A DNA stretch of 34,528 nucleotides from Rhizobacter sp. Lineage in GTDB: Bacteria; Pseudomonadota; Gammaproteobacteria; Burkholderiales; Burkholderiaceae_C. Both the position numbers and the translations under genes were made by a program. A model generated the notes under the pieces. It saw only the letters and a list, made by a program, of their open reading frames with translations, was not told where the DNA came from and searched no databases. The stretch covers positions 1-34,528 of the forward strand of contig JANXZN010000095.1 of assembly GCA_025355545.1 (NCBI GenBank), written 5' to 3'. Within the stretch, counting starts at the first letter, position 1. Each line of letters starts with the position of its first letter. Positions 1-8,554 of this stretch are shown one piece after another.

Positions 1-330
1 GGCCACATGGTCAGCGGCCATGTCGACGGCATCGGCACGGTCGCGCACTTCGCGCCGGTCGGCGAATCGTGGGAGCTGCGCGTCACCACACCACCCGGGC
101 TGGCGCGTTTCATCGCGTACAAGGGCTCGATCACCGTTAACGGCGTGAGCCTGACGGTGAATCGCGTGATCGATGGCAGCGCCGGCTGCGAACTGAGCAT
201 CAACCTGATCCCGCACACGCTGGAAAACACCACGCTCGGTGCGCTGACGGCGGGCGCGCGCGTCAACCTCGAGATCGACCTGATCGCGCGCTATGTCGAG
301 CGCATGCTGACCGCACCGAAGGGCCACTGA
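1..330 (+). CDS. ribE: Riboflavin synthase, 3' part only
   Basis: Riboflavin synthase (alpha subunit type) dismutates two 6,7-dimethyl-8-ribityllumazine molecules to riboflavin in the cytosol. The frame is open from the window edge and the first codons (Gly-His-Met-Val-Ser-Gly-His-Val-Asp-Gly) match the start of the second lumazine-binding barrel, so the first Met in view is internal. About 109 C-terminal residues remain of a family that is usually a little over 200. The motif SITVNGVSLTVN is typical of the family. The next genes, ribBX and ribH, belong to the same pathway, which supports the call. Confidence 0.93.
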   Translation, partial: GHMVSGHVDGIGTVAHFAPVGESWELRVTTPPGLARFIAYKGSITVNGVSLTVNRVIDGSAGCELSINLIPHTLENTTLGALTAGARVNLEIDLIARYVERMLTAPKGH

Positions 331-359
331 GCCGCCTTCGGGCAACCCGGCCCGCCACC

Positions 360-365
360 TACAAT
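360..365 (+). promoter_or_regulatory. Candidate -10 hexamer TACAAT before ribBX
   Basis: TACAAT differs from the sigma-70 -10 consensus at one base and ends six bases before the ATG at 372. Transcription from it would begin about at the start codon, giving a leaderless or nearly leaderless mRNA. The upstream -35 position (about 337-342, TTCGGG) is a weak match. The AAGG next to the ATG is too close to act as a normal ribosome binding site. No FMN riboswitch fits in the 41-nt gap after ribE. Confidence 0.4.
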
Positions 366-371
366 TCAAGG

Positions 372-1475
372 ATGGCAATTTCTCCCATCCCCGAGCTCGT
401 CGCCGAGCTGGCCGCGGGCCGCATGATCATCCTCGTCGACGAGGAAGACCGTGAGAATGAAGGCGATCTGCTGATCGCCGCCGACCACGTCACCCCCGAG
501 GCGATCAACTTCATGGCGCGCTTCGGCCGCGGCCTGATCTGCCTGACCCTGACGCCCGAACGCTGCGACCGGCTCCAGCTGCACTCGATGACGGCGCGCA
601 ACGGCACGCGCCACGGCACCGCGTTCACGGTGTCGATCGAGGCTGCCACCGGCGTCGACACCGGCATCTCGGCCGCCGACCGCGCGCGCACCGTGCAGGC
701 CGCGGTTGCGCGCGACGCGAAGGCGAGCGACCTGGTGCAGCCCGGCCACATCTTCCCGCTGCGCGCCCAGCAAGGCGGCGTGCTGATGCGCGCCGGTCAC
801 ACCGAGGCCGGCTGCGACCTCGCCGGCATGGCCGGCCTGACCAGCGCCGCGGTGATCTGCGAGGTCATGAAGGACGACGGCACGATGGCGCGTCTGCCGG
901 ACCTGATCGCGTTCGGGCAGCAGCACGGCCTGAAGATCGGCACGATCGCCGACCTGATCGAATACCGCAGCCGCCACGAATCGCTGATCGAGCGGGCCGG
1001 CACCCGGCCACTGGTCACGCCGCAGGGCGAGTTCGAGTGCGCGGCGTTTCGCGACCGCAGCGGCGGCCTGCACCTGGCGCTGACCAAGGGCCGCTGGACC
1101 GCAGCCGACGAGGTGCTGGTGCGCGTGCACGAGCCGCTGTCGGTGATGGACCTGCTCGATGTCGGCCGGCCGTGCCAGCACTCGTGGCCGCTGCCGAAGG
1201 CACTCGCGTTGCTGCACAAGGGGCCGCGCAGCGCGGCGCTGCTGCTCAACTGCGGCGAAGACGTCGCCGCGCTGGTGCCGCAGGTGCTGCCGCCCAAGGA
1301 CGCCACCGCGCGCCAGCCCGGCCAGATGGACCTGCGCACCTACGGCATCGGCGCACAGATCCTGCGCGAGCTCGGCATCGCGAGGATGAAGCTGCTCGGC
1401 AGCCCGCGCCGCATGCCCAGCATGACCGGCTACGGCCTCGAGGTGACCGGCTTTCTCGCCGCAGAACAACCATGA
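372..1475 (+). CDS. ribBA: 3,4-dihydroxy-2-butanone-4-phosphate synthase with degenerate GTP cyclohydrolase II half (RibBX type)
   Basis: 367 residues. The N-terminal half (about 1-205) is an intact DHBP synthase, which converts ribulose 5-phosphate to DHBP plus formate: it has the acidic loop [10 protein letters not shown] and the HTEAGCDLA segment. The C-terminal half aligns in position with GTP cyclohydrolase II but lacks its zinc-binding cysteine cluster (the usual Cys...RCDCG pattern) and catalytic motifs, so it is unlikely to open GTP. Such hybrids are known in Proteobacteria as RibBX; a separate ribA would then be expected elsewhere in the genome. It lies between ribE and ribH, 12 nt before ribH. 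The role of the degenerate half is unknown; a regulatory role is inference. Confidence 0.9.
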   Translation: MAISPIPELVAELAAGRMIILVDEEDRENEGDLLIAADHVTPEAINFMARFGRGLICLTLTPERCDRLQLHSMTARNGTRHGTAFTVSIEAATGVDTGISAADRARTVQAAVARDAKASDLVQPGHIFPLRAQQGGVLMRAGHTEAGCDLAGMAGLTSAAVICEVMKDDGTMARLPDLIAFGQQHGLKIGTIADLIEYRSRHESLIERAGTRPLVTPQGEFECAAFRDRSGGLHLALTKGRWTAADEVLVRVHEPLSVMDLLDVGRPCQHSWPLPKALALLHKGPRSAALLLNCGEDVAALVPQVLPPKDATARQPGQMDLRTYGIGAQILRELGIARMKLLGSPRRMPSMTGYGLEVTGFLAAEQP

Positions 1476-1487
1476 AAGCGATTCGAC

Positions 1488-1970
1488 ATGCAAGACGCTG
1501 ACCAGGGCCGGACCCGCAGCGGCGGTCTGCAGGCGCCCATCGACGGGCGCGACCTGCGCATCGGCATCGTGCAGGCGCGCTTCAATGCCGCGCTCACCGA
1601 CAAGCTCGCGCACGCCTGCCTGGCCGAACTGCAGCAGCTGGGCGTCGCCACCAGGCACATCAAGCACGTGACGGTGCCGGGCGCGCTCGAGATCGCCCTC
1701 GCGCTGCACGCGCTGGCCGAGGCCGACGACTGCGACGCGCTGATCGCGCTGGGCTGCATCGTCCGCGGCGAGACCTATCACTTCGAGCTGGTCGCCAACG
1801 AGAGCGGCGCCGGCGTGACGCGGGTCGCGCTCGACCACGGGATCCCGATCGCCAACGCGATCCTGACGGTCGAGAACGAAGCGCAGGCCTGGGCGCGCGC
1901 CGAAGACAAGGGGCGCGACGCCGCCCGCGTGGCCGTCGAGATGGCCAACCTGATGGAAAACCTGTCGTGA
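1488..1970 (+). CDS. ribH: 6,7-dimethyl-8-ribityllumazine synthase
   Basis: 160 residues, usual for lumazine synthase, which condenses DHBP with 5-amino-6-ribitylamino-uracil and assembles into pentamers or 60-mer shells. Family motifs seen are [10 protein letters not shown] near the N-terminus, [11 protein letters not shown], and [18 protein letters not shown], which contains the conserved active-site His. It follows ribBX by 12 nt and its TGA stop overlaps the GTG start of nusB by four bases (GTGA), so the two are probably translationally coupled. Confidence 0.95.
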   Translation: MQDADQGRTRSGGLQAPIDGRDLRIGIVQARFNAALTDKLAHACLAELQQLGVATRHIKHVTVPGALEIALALHALAEADDCDALIALGCIVRGETYHFELVANESGAGVTRVALDHGIPIANAILTVENEAQAWARAEDKGRDAARVAVEMANLMENLS

Positions 1971-2506
1971 CCGAACCCGTTGTACCCGACGAGGCCGCTA
2001 CCGCCGCCGCATCGACGGCGCCGAAAAAGAAGTCCGGCGCCAGGCCAGGCGCCCGGGCCGCGCGGCCGAAGTCGGCACGCCGGCGCTCGCGCGAGGTGGC
2101 ACTGCAAGGCCTGTACGAGTGGCTGATCTCGGGCGCCGAGGCGAGCGTGATCGATGCCCACATGCACGAGCAGGACGACTTCGACAAGTGCGACTCGGTG
2201 CACTTCGACGCGCTGCTGCACGGCTGCATCGTCGAGGCCGTCGCGATCGACGGCGTGCTCGCGCGCCACGTCGACCGCAAGACCACCCAGCTCTCGCCGA
2301 TCGAGCACGGCGTGCTGATGATCGGCGTCTACGAGCTGACGCACTGCATCGAGATCCCGTACAAGGTCGCGATCAACGAGGCCGTCGAACTCGCGAAGAG
2401 CTTCGGCGGCACCGACGGCCACAAGTACGTGAACGGCGTGCTCGACAAGGCGGCCTCGGACCTGCGCCCCGCGGAGGTCGAGGCGATGCGCGCGGCGCGG
2501 CGCTGA
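1967..2506 (+). CDS. nusB: Transcription antitermination factor NusB
   Basis: 179 residues, longer than the roughly 140 of typical NusB because of an Ala/Lys/Arg-rich N-terminal extension of about 40 residues that is probably disordered. The core starts at [15 protein letters not shown], the helical RNA-binding region, and ends with the conserved [16 protein letters not shown]. NusB pairs with NusE (S10) on boxA RNA to allow antitermination at rRNA operons. The GTG start at 1967 overlaps the ribH stop. Linkage of ribH and nusB is widespread in Proteobacteria. Confidence 0.94.
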   Translation: MTEPVVPDEAATAAASTAPKKKSGARPGARAARPKSARRRSREVALQGLYEWLISGAEASVIDAHMHEQDDFDKCDSVHFDALLHGCIVEAVAIDGVLARHVDRKTTQLSPIEHGVLMIGVYELTHCIEIPYKVAINEAVELAKSFGGTDGHKYVNGVLDKAASDLRPAEVEAMRAARR

Positions 2507-2543
2507 GGCCCTCGATGCGGCTCGATCTTCGACGCCCGCTCGC

Positions 2544-3734
2544 ATGAAGCTCGCCCGGCGGCTCGACCACATCGAGCCCTTCTACGTGATGGAGTGCGCC
2601 AAGGCCGCGGCCGAGCTGGCGCGCAGCCCCGCGTGCGACGCGCGCCTGGGTGGTCGGCCGATGATCTTCCTGAACATCGGCGAGCCCGACTTCACCGCGC
2701 CCGTGCTGGTGCAGGAAGCGGCCGAGCGCGCGCTGCGCGAGGGCCGCACCCAGTACACCGACGCGACCGGCCTGCCGGCACTGCGCGAGCGCATCAGCGC
2801 GTGGTACGCGCAGCGTTTCGGCCTGGCCATCGCGCCGCGCCGCATCGTCGTCACGGCGGGCGCGTCGGCGGCGCTGCAGCTCGCCTGCCTGGTGCTCGTC
2901 GACCGCGACGACGAGGTGCTGCTGCCCGACCCGAGCTACCCCTGCAACCGGCACTTCGTCGCGGCGGCCGAGGGCGTGCCGGTGCTGTTGCCGGCGTCCG
3001 CCGAGGCGCGCTGGCAGCTCGATGCCGCGAGCGTGGTCGCCGCATGGACGCCGCGCACCCGCGGCGTGCTGCTGGCCTCGCCGTCGAACCCGACCGGCAC
3101 CTCGATCGACCCCGACGAAATGGGCCGCATCGTCGGCGCGGTGCGCGCACGCGGCGGCTTCACGCTGGTCGACGAGATCTACCTGGGCCTGAGCTTCGAC
3201 GAGCGCTTCGGCCACAGCGCGCTCGCCCACGGCGTTGATGACAACGACAGCGTGATCGCGATCAACAGCTTCTCGAAGTACTTCTCGATGACCGGCTGGC
3301 GCCTGGGCTGGCTGGTCGTGCCCGAGGCCCTCGTGCCGGCGGTCGAGAAGCTCGCGCAGAACCTGTACATCTGCGCGTCAACGGTCGCACAGCACGCGGC
3401 GCTGGCCTGCTTCGAACCTGAATCGATCGCCGAGTACGAGCGCCGGCGCGGCGAGTTCCGGGCCCGCCGCGACTTCCTCGTGCCGGCGCTGAACGCGCTC
3501 GGCCTGAACGTGCCGGTGATGCCCGACGGCGCGTTCTACGCCTGGGCCGATTGCTCGGCCCACAGTGCGAACAGCTGGGACTTCTGCTTCGACGTGATGC
3601 GCAGCGCCCACGTCGCGATCACTCCGGGCCGCGACTTCGGCCGTGCGGTCTCCGAGCGCTTCGTGCGGCTGTCGTATGCGAGCTCGATGGCGCAGCTGCA
3701 CGAGGCGGTCGAGCGGCTCCGGCGCGTCCTGTGA
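2544..3734 (+). CDS. PLP-dependent class I/II aminotransferase
   Basis: 396 residues, fold type I. The PLP lysine is K245 in NSFSKYFSMTGWRLGW; D210 in LVDEIY should bind the pyridine nitrogen; SNPTG at 181-185 and the C-terminal VRLSYASS arginine are the usual substrate-carboxylate and cofactor elements. It resembles aspartate/alanine-type aminotransferases, but the amino-acid substrate cannot be read from sequence alone. It lies 37 nt after nusB and runs the same way, an arrangement common in related Burkholderiales. Its stop is only ten bases from the stop of the opposing DUF3034 gene, and no terminator hairpin is evident between them. Confidence 0.88.
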   Translation: MKLARRLDHIEPFYVMECAKAAAELARSPACDARLGGRPMIFLNIGEPDFTAPVLVQEAAERALREGRTQYTDATGLPALRERISAWYAQRFGLAIAPRRIVVTAGASAALQLACLVLVDRDDEVLLPDPSYPCNRHFVAAAEGVPVLLPASAEARWQLDAASVVAAWTPRTRGVLLASPSNPTGTSIDPDEMGRIVGAVRARGGFTLVDEIYLGLSFDERFGHSALAHGVDDNDSVIAINSFSKYFSMTGWRLGWLVVPEALVPAVEKLAQNLYICASTVAQHAALACFEPESIAEYERRRGEFRARRDFLVPALNALGLNVPVMPDGAFYAWADCSAHSANSWDFCFDVMRSAHVAITPGRDFGRAVSERFVRLSYASSMAQLHEAVERLRRVL

Positions 3735-3744
3735 AGTCGGTTTC

Positions 3745-4653
3745 CTAGAGCGCCAGCTGCAACGACAGGTACCAGCCCCGCTGCGAGGCCTTGTTGGCCA
3801 CGTTGCCCAGGTTCAACCATGCCAGCGTGGCACCCAGGTGGCGGCTCGGGAACCAGGCCACGAAAAGGTCGGCTGCCGATTGTTCGCGGAACACGCTCAG
3901 GTTGTCGGGCTTGTCGCGCCACTCCGCCCCAATCGCCAGATCGTCGCGCGGCAGCACCACGACCGAGCCCTCGGCCTTCAGGCGGCGCGCGTCGCCCCGG
4001 TCGCCACCGAAGCCGAGCAGGCCGAACTGGTTGGCCCTTGTCGCGCGCAGCGTCAGGTTCGCCAGCACATTGCGGCCTGCCAGGCCGCCCAACCAGACTT
4101 TGGTGGCGGCGAGATACAGATCGATGTCCTCGGCGTGGCGGGCGCCAAGTGCCGTGGGCACGGCCATGTCGCGGTTGCGCTTGTACTGCGCGCCGACCGC
4201 GATCTGTGGCCACCAGCGATCCTGGTCCTGGATCGCGTCGCCCCAGACACGCCACTTCGCGCCGAGCACGTCCATGCCGAGTGATTCGCCGGGCACGGTG
4301 TCGCTCAGGCCGAAGCGCCAGCGCGCCGCCGACAGCTCCACGGTGTCGTACAGGCCCAGCGCCGCGCCCGCCGCACGCAGGCTGTAGCCACCCTGCGAAT
4401 GCCATGTGGTCGCGTAGCCGGTGGCGCCCAGTTGGTCGCGGCTGCCGCTGCCGGTGATCAGGGCCCAGGGCGTCAGGCCGCCACCGCCGGCGCCCTCGAC
4501 CGCGCTGACGCCCCAGGTGCCGAGCAAGCGGTCACCGGCATGGGCCGAAACCAGCATGCCCAGCATGGCCAGCGCCACGAGCAGCGCGCGCACGGGTCTG
4601 CCGGCAGGCGCGCCCCGCGGGGCACGGGGCCCGGTTCGACACGTCAGTTTCAA
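3745..4653 (-). CDS. DUF3034 family outer-membrane-type protein
   Basis: 302 residues. A hydrophobic signal segment (ALLVALAMLGMLVSAHA, cleavage near residue 39) is followed by alternating Gly/aromatic strands and a C-terminal LQLAL, as in outer-membrane beta-barrels. The overall pattern (DRLLGTWGVSAVEGAGGGGL and later repeated strand motifs) matches DUF3034. The start is TTG at 4653, supported by a GGAG Shine-Dalgarno six bases upstream; an internal GTG just before the signal core is an alternative. The extra 20 N-terminal residues are Arg/Pro/Gly-rich and encoded by GC-palindromic DNA. Function is unknown. It is divergent from the haem/copper/c-di-GMP operon, suggesting a shared role such as an outer-membrane port for a small molecule (inference). 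Confidence 0.8.
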   Translation of the reverse strand: MKLTCRTGPRAPRGAPAGRPVRALLVALAMLGMLVSAHAGDRLLGTWGVSAVEGAGGGGLTPWALITGSGSRDQLGATGYATTWHSQGGYSLRAAGAALGLYDTVELSAARWRFGLSDTVPGESLGMDVLGAKWRVWGDAIQDQDRWWPQIAVGAQYKRNRDMAVPTALGARHAEDIDLYLAATKVWLGGLAGRNVLANLTLRATRANQFGLLGFGGDRGDARRLKAEGSVVVLPRDDLAIGAEWRDKPDNLSVFREQSAADLFVAWFPSRHLGATLAWLNLGNVANKASQRGWYLSLQLAL

Positions 4654-4895
4654 TGGTTTCTCCGGCGGTTCCAGGGCGATCGGTGATGAGGCCGGCCATG
4701 AGCGCGGCCGGAGCCTCGGATGCTGATGCAGGCGGTGCCGCGCGAGGCTCGAAATTGCGGCGCGTTCCCCCCGCTGTTCAGGCCATTCGCCGCGCGGCCC
4801 GCTCGATAGACTTCCGCTGCACCTCTTCGCACGCCTCGGCCCACGGCCGCGGCGCGCGTCCGCGGCCCGGCCGCCGCTCCCGAAGAATTCATGCC

Positions 4896-5372
4896 ATGCC
4901 TGACCTGCTGCCGCCGTGTGTCGCGCGCTGTTTCTCCGCCCTGCTGCTGGTCGCGGTGCTCGCGGGCTGCGCGGTCGCGCCGACGGCGCCGCCGACGCTC
5001 TATCAGCGCCTGGGTGGCGCGCCGCGCCTCGAGCTCGTGATCGGCCGCATGATCGACCGTGCCGCGCGCGACCCGCGCACCCGCCGCAGCTTCGACGGCA
5101 TCAAGCTCGCGCCGCTGAAGGAAAGCCTGGTGACGCAGCTGTGCTCGATCTCGGGCGGCGCTTGCCGCTACGAGGGCGAGACCATGGCCCGCGCCCACGC
5201 CGACGCCCGGATCGTGGCCAGCGAGTTCGACGCGCTGGTGAACATCCTGCGCGAAGAGCTCGATCGTGCCGGCGTGGACGCCGGCGCGAAGAACGAACTT
5301 CTGCGGCTGCTGGCGCCGATGAAGCGCGAGATCGTCGGCGGCCACGGCGGCGCCGCGGCGCCGCGCAGCTGA
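4896..5372 (+). CDS. Truncated (group 1) haemoglobin-like lipoprotein
   Basis: 158 residues from ATG 4896. Residues 1-25 form a lipoprotein signal peptide with lipobox LAGC (Cys25 would be acylated). Residues about 34-150 follow the truncated-haemoglobin pattern: TLYQRLGG, then the proximal haem-ligand His at about 101 in MARAHAD. The helix-B position that usually carries a Phe-Tyr pair reads Arg-Met-Ile, so the distal pocket is atypical. Export as a lipoprotein is unusual for a globin. The stop and the next start are two bases apart, so it is co-transcribed with the cupredoxin and GGDEF/EAL genes. It may sense or bind O2, NO or haem in the periplasm (inference). Confidence 0.8.
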   Translation: MPDLLPPCVARCFSALLLVAVLAGCAVAPTAPPTLYQRLGGAPRLELVIGRMIDRAARDPRTRRSFDGIKLAPLKESLVTQLCSISGGACRYEGETMARAHADARIVASEFDALVNILREELDRAGVDAGAKNELLRLLAPMKREIVGGHGGAAAPRS

Positions 5373-5374
5373 CC

Positions 5375-5977
5375 ATGCGCCGCCTCCTGTTGATCGGCCC
5401 GGCCTGGCTGCTGGCCTGCGCCGCGGCTGCCGCCCCGCTGACCGTCAGCGTGACCGACCTCGCCGGCAACCCGCTGGCCGACGCGGTCGTCTACGTGTTG
5501 GTGCGCGGCGCGAAGACGCAGGCCGAGCCCGGCGCGAGCGCGCAGATCGGCCAGCGCGACCGTCAGTTCACGCCCCAGGTGAGCGTGATCCAGACCGGCA
5601 CGTCGGTGACGTTCCCGAACTTCGACACCGTGCGTCACCACGTGTATTCGTTCTCTGCGATCCAGAAGTTCGAGCTGAAGCTGTACGCCGGAACGCCGAG
5701 CGTGCCGGTGATGTTCGACAAGCCCGGCACCGCGGTGCTGGGCTGCAACATCCACGACCGGATGAGCGCGTGGGTGCATGTGGTGGACACGCCGCTGTTC
5801 GCCAAGACCGATGCGAGCGGCAACGCCAGACTCGAGGTTCCGACCGGCGACCACCAGCTGCGCGCCTGGCACCACCTCCAGCCCGAGCCGGGGCTGCCGC
5901 AGGAGCAGGCGCTGCACATGGGCCCGGCAGCCGCCGCGGCCCTGGTCAAGCTGGCCGTGCAGGCCGCACCGGGCTGA
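5375..5977 (+). CDS. Cupredoxin-like periplasmic protein (methylamine utilization protein-like)
   Basis: 200 residues with a signal peptide (about 1-20, ending AAAAA-P). Residues 21-130 form a cupredoxin-like beta domain. Candidate type 1 copper ligands are a His in TVRHHVYSF and Cys, His and Met in LGCNIHDRM, a C-x2-H-x2-M arrangement like blue copper proteins. A second small domain (GNARLEVPTGDHQLRAWH) resembles carboxypeptidase-regulatory-type beta folds. Database entries of this type are often called methylamine utilization protein, but there are no mau genes here, so that name should not be read as function. It starts two bases after the globin stop and ends one base before the GGDEF/EAL start. 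Confidence 0.82.
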   Translation: MRRLLLIGPAWLLACAAAAAPLTVSVTDLAGNPLADAVVYVLVRGAKTQAEPGASAQIGQRDRQFTPQVSVIQTGTSVTFPNFDTVRHHVYSFSAIQKFELKLYAGTPSVPVMFDKPGTAVLGCNIHDRMSAWVHVVDTPLFAKTDASGNARLEVPTGDHQLRAWHHLQPEPGLPQEQALHMGPAAAAALVKLAVQAAPG

Positions 5978-5978
5978 G

Positions 5979-8387
5979 ATGCGAAGCGCGCGCGCGATCC
6001 TGAGCTCGCTGTGGCGGCCGATGTCGCGCCGCCTGGACGTGCGCATCGTCGTGCTGTTCCTGGGCCTGCTGCTGCTGATCCAGGCGCTCAGCCTCGTCAC
6101 CATCAACCACAGCATCGACAACAACTCGCGCGCGCAGATCGCCACCGAGCTGCGCACCGGCGAAAACGTGCTGCACCGGCTGCTGGCCCAAAACGCCGAG
6201 AAGCTGACCGAAGGCTCCCGGCTGCTCGCCACCGACTACGGTTTTCGCTCGGCCATCAGCAGCGCCGACCAGGCCACGCTGGTCGACGCGCTGGACAACA
6301 ACGGCGCGCGCATCGGCGCCAGCGTGTCGCTGTTCACCGACGCGAAATACCGGCTGGTCGCGTCGACCCTGCCGGATGCCGCCGAAGTCCTGGCGCTGGT
6401 GCAGGCCGAGGCCCATCCGAGCACCGGCGCGGCCCCGGAGGTCGCGGTCCAGCTGCTCGAGGGCCGCCCGTTCCAGCTCGTGACGGTGCCGGTGCGGGCG
6501 CCGCTGCTGATCGGCCATGTATCGATGGGCTTCCCGGTCGGCAAGCAGCTGGTGCTCGACATGGAAGAGTTGTCGGGCCTGAAGATGCATCTGCTCGAAC
6601 GCACGCGCGGCGGGGCATGGCAGCCGCTGCCCGGCCTCGATCCGGGCGGCGTCGGGCCGGCGCTGGCGGAGCAGTTGCGCGACCTCCTGCCCGCGCAGGA
6701 CGTGATCCTGGGCGGCGAAGTCAGCAGCGCCCGGCTCGTGGCGCTGGGCGGCAATGCGACCCACGAGGTCGCCGCGGTGCTGCTGCGCTCGGTCGACGAC
6801 GCCGTCGCGCCCTACCGCCAGCTGCGGCTCACGCTGCTGGCGATCACGCTGATCGGCCTGGCGATCTTCGGCGCCGGCAGCGTGATCACCGCCCGGCGCA
6901 TCACCGGCCCGATCAAGGCACTGACGCAGAGCGCCGACCGCCTGGGCACCGGCGACTATTCGACGCCGGTGGAGGTGAGCACGCGCGACGAGGTCCACGA
7001 GCTGGCGCGCTCGTTCGAGAGCATGCGCCAGGGCATGCAGCAGCGCGACGCGCAGATCCGGCGCCTGGCCTACTGGGATCCGCTCACCGGCCTGCCCAAC
7101 AAGGAGCAGTTCCGCGGCCTGCTGCTCGAGCAGCTGGCCCAGGCCCGGCGCGACGGCCAGGCCTGCGCCGTGCTGATGCTCGACCTCGACCGCTTCAAGC
7201 ACATCAACGACGTGCTCGGCCATGCCTTCGGCGATCGGCTGCTGCGCCAGATCGCGCTGCGCCTGTCGGAGGGCGTGCTGCGGTCGCACGACGTCGTCGC
7301 GCACATCGGCAGCGACGAGTTCGTGGTCTGCGCGCCGCAGGCCGACGCCGACACCGCCCGCACGCTGGCGCAGCGCGTGCTGCGCGCGCTGGAGGCGCCG
7401 TTCCTGCTCGACGATCACACCGTCGACGTGAGCGCCGGGGTCGGCGTGGCCGCGTTCCCGCTGCATGCCGACGCCGCCGACACGCTGATGGGGCGTGCCG
7501 AGGTCGCGATGTACGCCGCCAAGGCCCGCCAGTCGGGCATCGTCGTGTACGACCCGGCGCTCGACTCGGCCAGCGAAGAATCGCTGTCGCTGCTCAGCGA
7601 GTTGCGCACCGCGGTCGACCACGACCAGTTGCGCCTGTACCTGCAACCCAAGGTGGCGCTGGCCACCGGCCGCGTCATCGGCGCCGAGGCGCTGGTGCGC
7701 TGGCAGCATCCGACGCGCGGCATGATGGCGCCGATGCGGTTCATCCCGTTCGCGGAGCAGACCGGTTTCATCCGCAACATCACCGACTGGATGATCCAGC
7801 AGTGCGCCAGCCACTGGCGCGAGCTGCGCGCCCAGGGCATCGAGATCAAGCTGTCGGTCAACCTGTCGACCCGCGATCTGCTCGACCAGGACCTGCCGCT
7901 GAAGCTCGAAAAGCTGCTGGCGCGCGAGAGCATCGACCCCCAGGCCCTGTGCCTGGAGATCACCGAGAGCGCGATCATGGACGACCCGCAGCGCGCGCTG
8001 CAGACCCTGCGGCGCCTGCACGGGATGGGCCTGCGCCTGTCGATCGACGACTTCGGCACCGGCTACTCGTCGCTGGCCTATCTGAAGCAGATGCCGCTGC
8101 ACGAACTGAAGATCGACAAGAGCTTCGTGATGTCGATGGAGAGCGACATCGCCGACATGAAGATCGTGCGCTCGACGATCGACCTGGCGCACAACCTGGG
8201 CCTGAGCGTGACCGCCGAAGGGGTCGAGACGGCGCAGGGTTTCTCGATCCTGCGCGCGATGAAGTGCGACGAGGCGCAAGGCTACTTCATGGCCAAGCCG
8301 ATGCCGGGTACCGAGTTCGCGCCCTGGTTCCACGCCTGGCAGGCGCCGCAGACCCGGCTGCAGACCGGCTTCGCGGCGTTGATCTGA
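5979..8387 (+). CDS. Membrane-bound GGDEF/EAL c-di-GMP protein with HAMP
   Basis: 802 residues from ATG 5979, one base after the preceding stop. TM1 is at about 20-45, a periplasmic sensor of about 240 residues follows, then TM2 (LLAITLIGLAIFGAGSVI), HAMP, GGDEF and EAL. The GGDEF signature reads GSDEF (444-448), a variant, with an RSHD inhibitory-site motif at 435-438. The EAL half looks catalytically complete: EAL from residue 570, DDFGTGYSSL at 690-699 and a C-terminal AEGVE. Hydrolysis of c-di-GMP is therefore likely; cyclase activity is possible but uncertain. Its sensor presumably reads the state of the globin or cupredoxin encoded just upstream (inference). Confidence 0.92.
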   Translation: MRSARAILSSLWRPMSRRLDVRIVVLFLGLLLLIQALSLVTINHSIDNNSRAQIATELRTGENVLHRLLAQNAEKLTEGSRLLATDYGFRSAISSADQATLVDALDNNGARIGASVSLFTDAKYRLVASTLPDAAEVLALVQAEAHPSTGAAPEVAVQLLEGRPFQLVTVPVRAPLLIGHVSMGFPVGKQLVLDMEELSGLKMHLLERTRGGAWQPLPGLDPGGVGPALAEQLRDLLPAQDVILGGEVSSARLVALGGNATHEVAAVLLRSVDDAVAPYRQLRLTLLAITLIGLAIFGAGSVITARRITGPIKALTQSADRLGTGDYSTPVEVSTRDEVHELARSFESMRQGMQQRDAQIRRLAYWDPLTGLPNKEQFRGLLLEQLAQARRDGQACAVLMLDLDRFKHINDVLGHAFGDRLLRQIALRLSEGVLRSHDVVAHIGSDEFVVCAPQADADTARTLAQRVLRALEAPFLLDDHTVDVSAGVGVAAFPLHADAADTLMGRAEVAMYAAKARQSGIVVYDPALDSASEESLSLLSELRTAVDHDQLRLYLQPKVALATGRVIGAEALVRWQHPTRGMMAPMRFIPFAEQTGFIRNITDWMIQQCASHWRELRAQGIEIKLSVNLSTRDLLDQDLPLKLEKLLARESIDPQALCLEITESAIMDDPQRALQTLRRLHGMGLRLSIDDFGTGYSSLAYLKQMPLHELKIDKSFVMSMESDIADMKIVRSTIDLAHNLGLSVTAEGVETAQGFSILRAMKCDEAQGYFMAKPMPGTEFAPWFHAWQAPQTRLQTGFAALI

Positions 8388-8554
8388 GGCCACTGACGGC
8401 AGCCCGCAAGACGGGCGCCGCAATCGAGGTGTGTGGCGTCGGGAATGAAAAACGCGGGCCGCGGTCCGGTTGAATCGTGAGCGTGTGTGACGAAGCCGGG
8501 AATGGCGGCGCATTTCGTGCGGTTGAGCCAGGGGTGCTCGGCTAAGCTGACCCG

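Noticed and set aside
331-371. FMN riboswitch upstream of ribBX
   Set aside because: The gap is 41 nt, far too short for the RFN element, and no conserved RFN segment is visible.
366-1838. Long minus-strand open frame of 490 codons opposite ribBX and ribH
   Set aside because: It is the shadow of high-GC coding sequence; it lacks any domain, while the plus strand encodes clear riboflavin enzymes.
5375-5977. Methylamine dehydrogenase-related function for the cupredoxin-like gene
   Set aside because: The name is inherited from database labels; no mau genes are present and the context is sensory.
6011-8473. 820-codon plus-strand frame overlapping the GGDEF/EAL gene
   Set aside because: Arg/Ala/Pro-rich off-frame translation of the real gene.
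5946-8513. 855-codon minus-strand frame opposite the GGDEF/EAL gene
   Set aside because: Arg/His/Gln-rich composition typical of antisense frames in high-GC DNA; the plus strand has full c-di-GMP domains.
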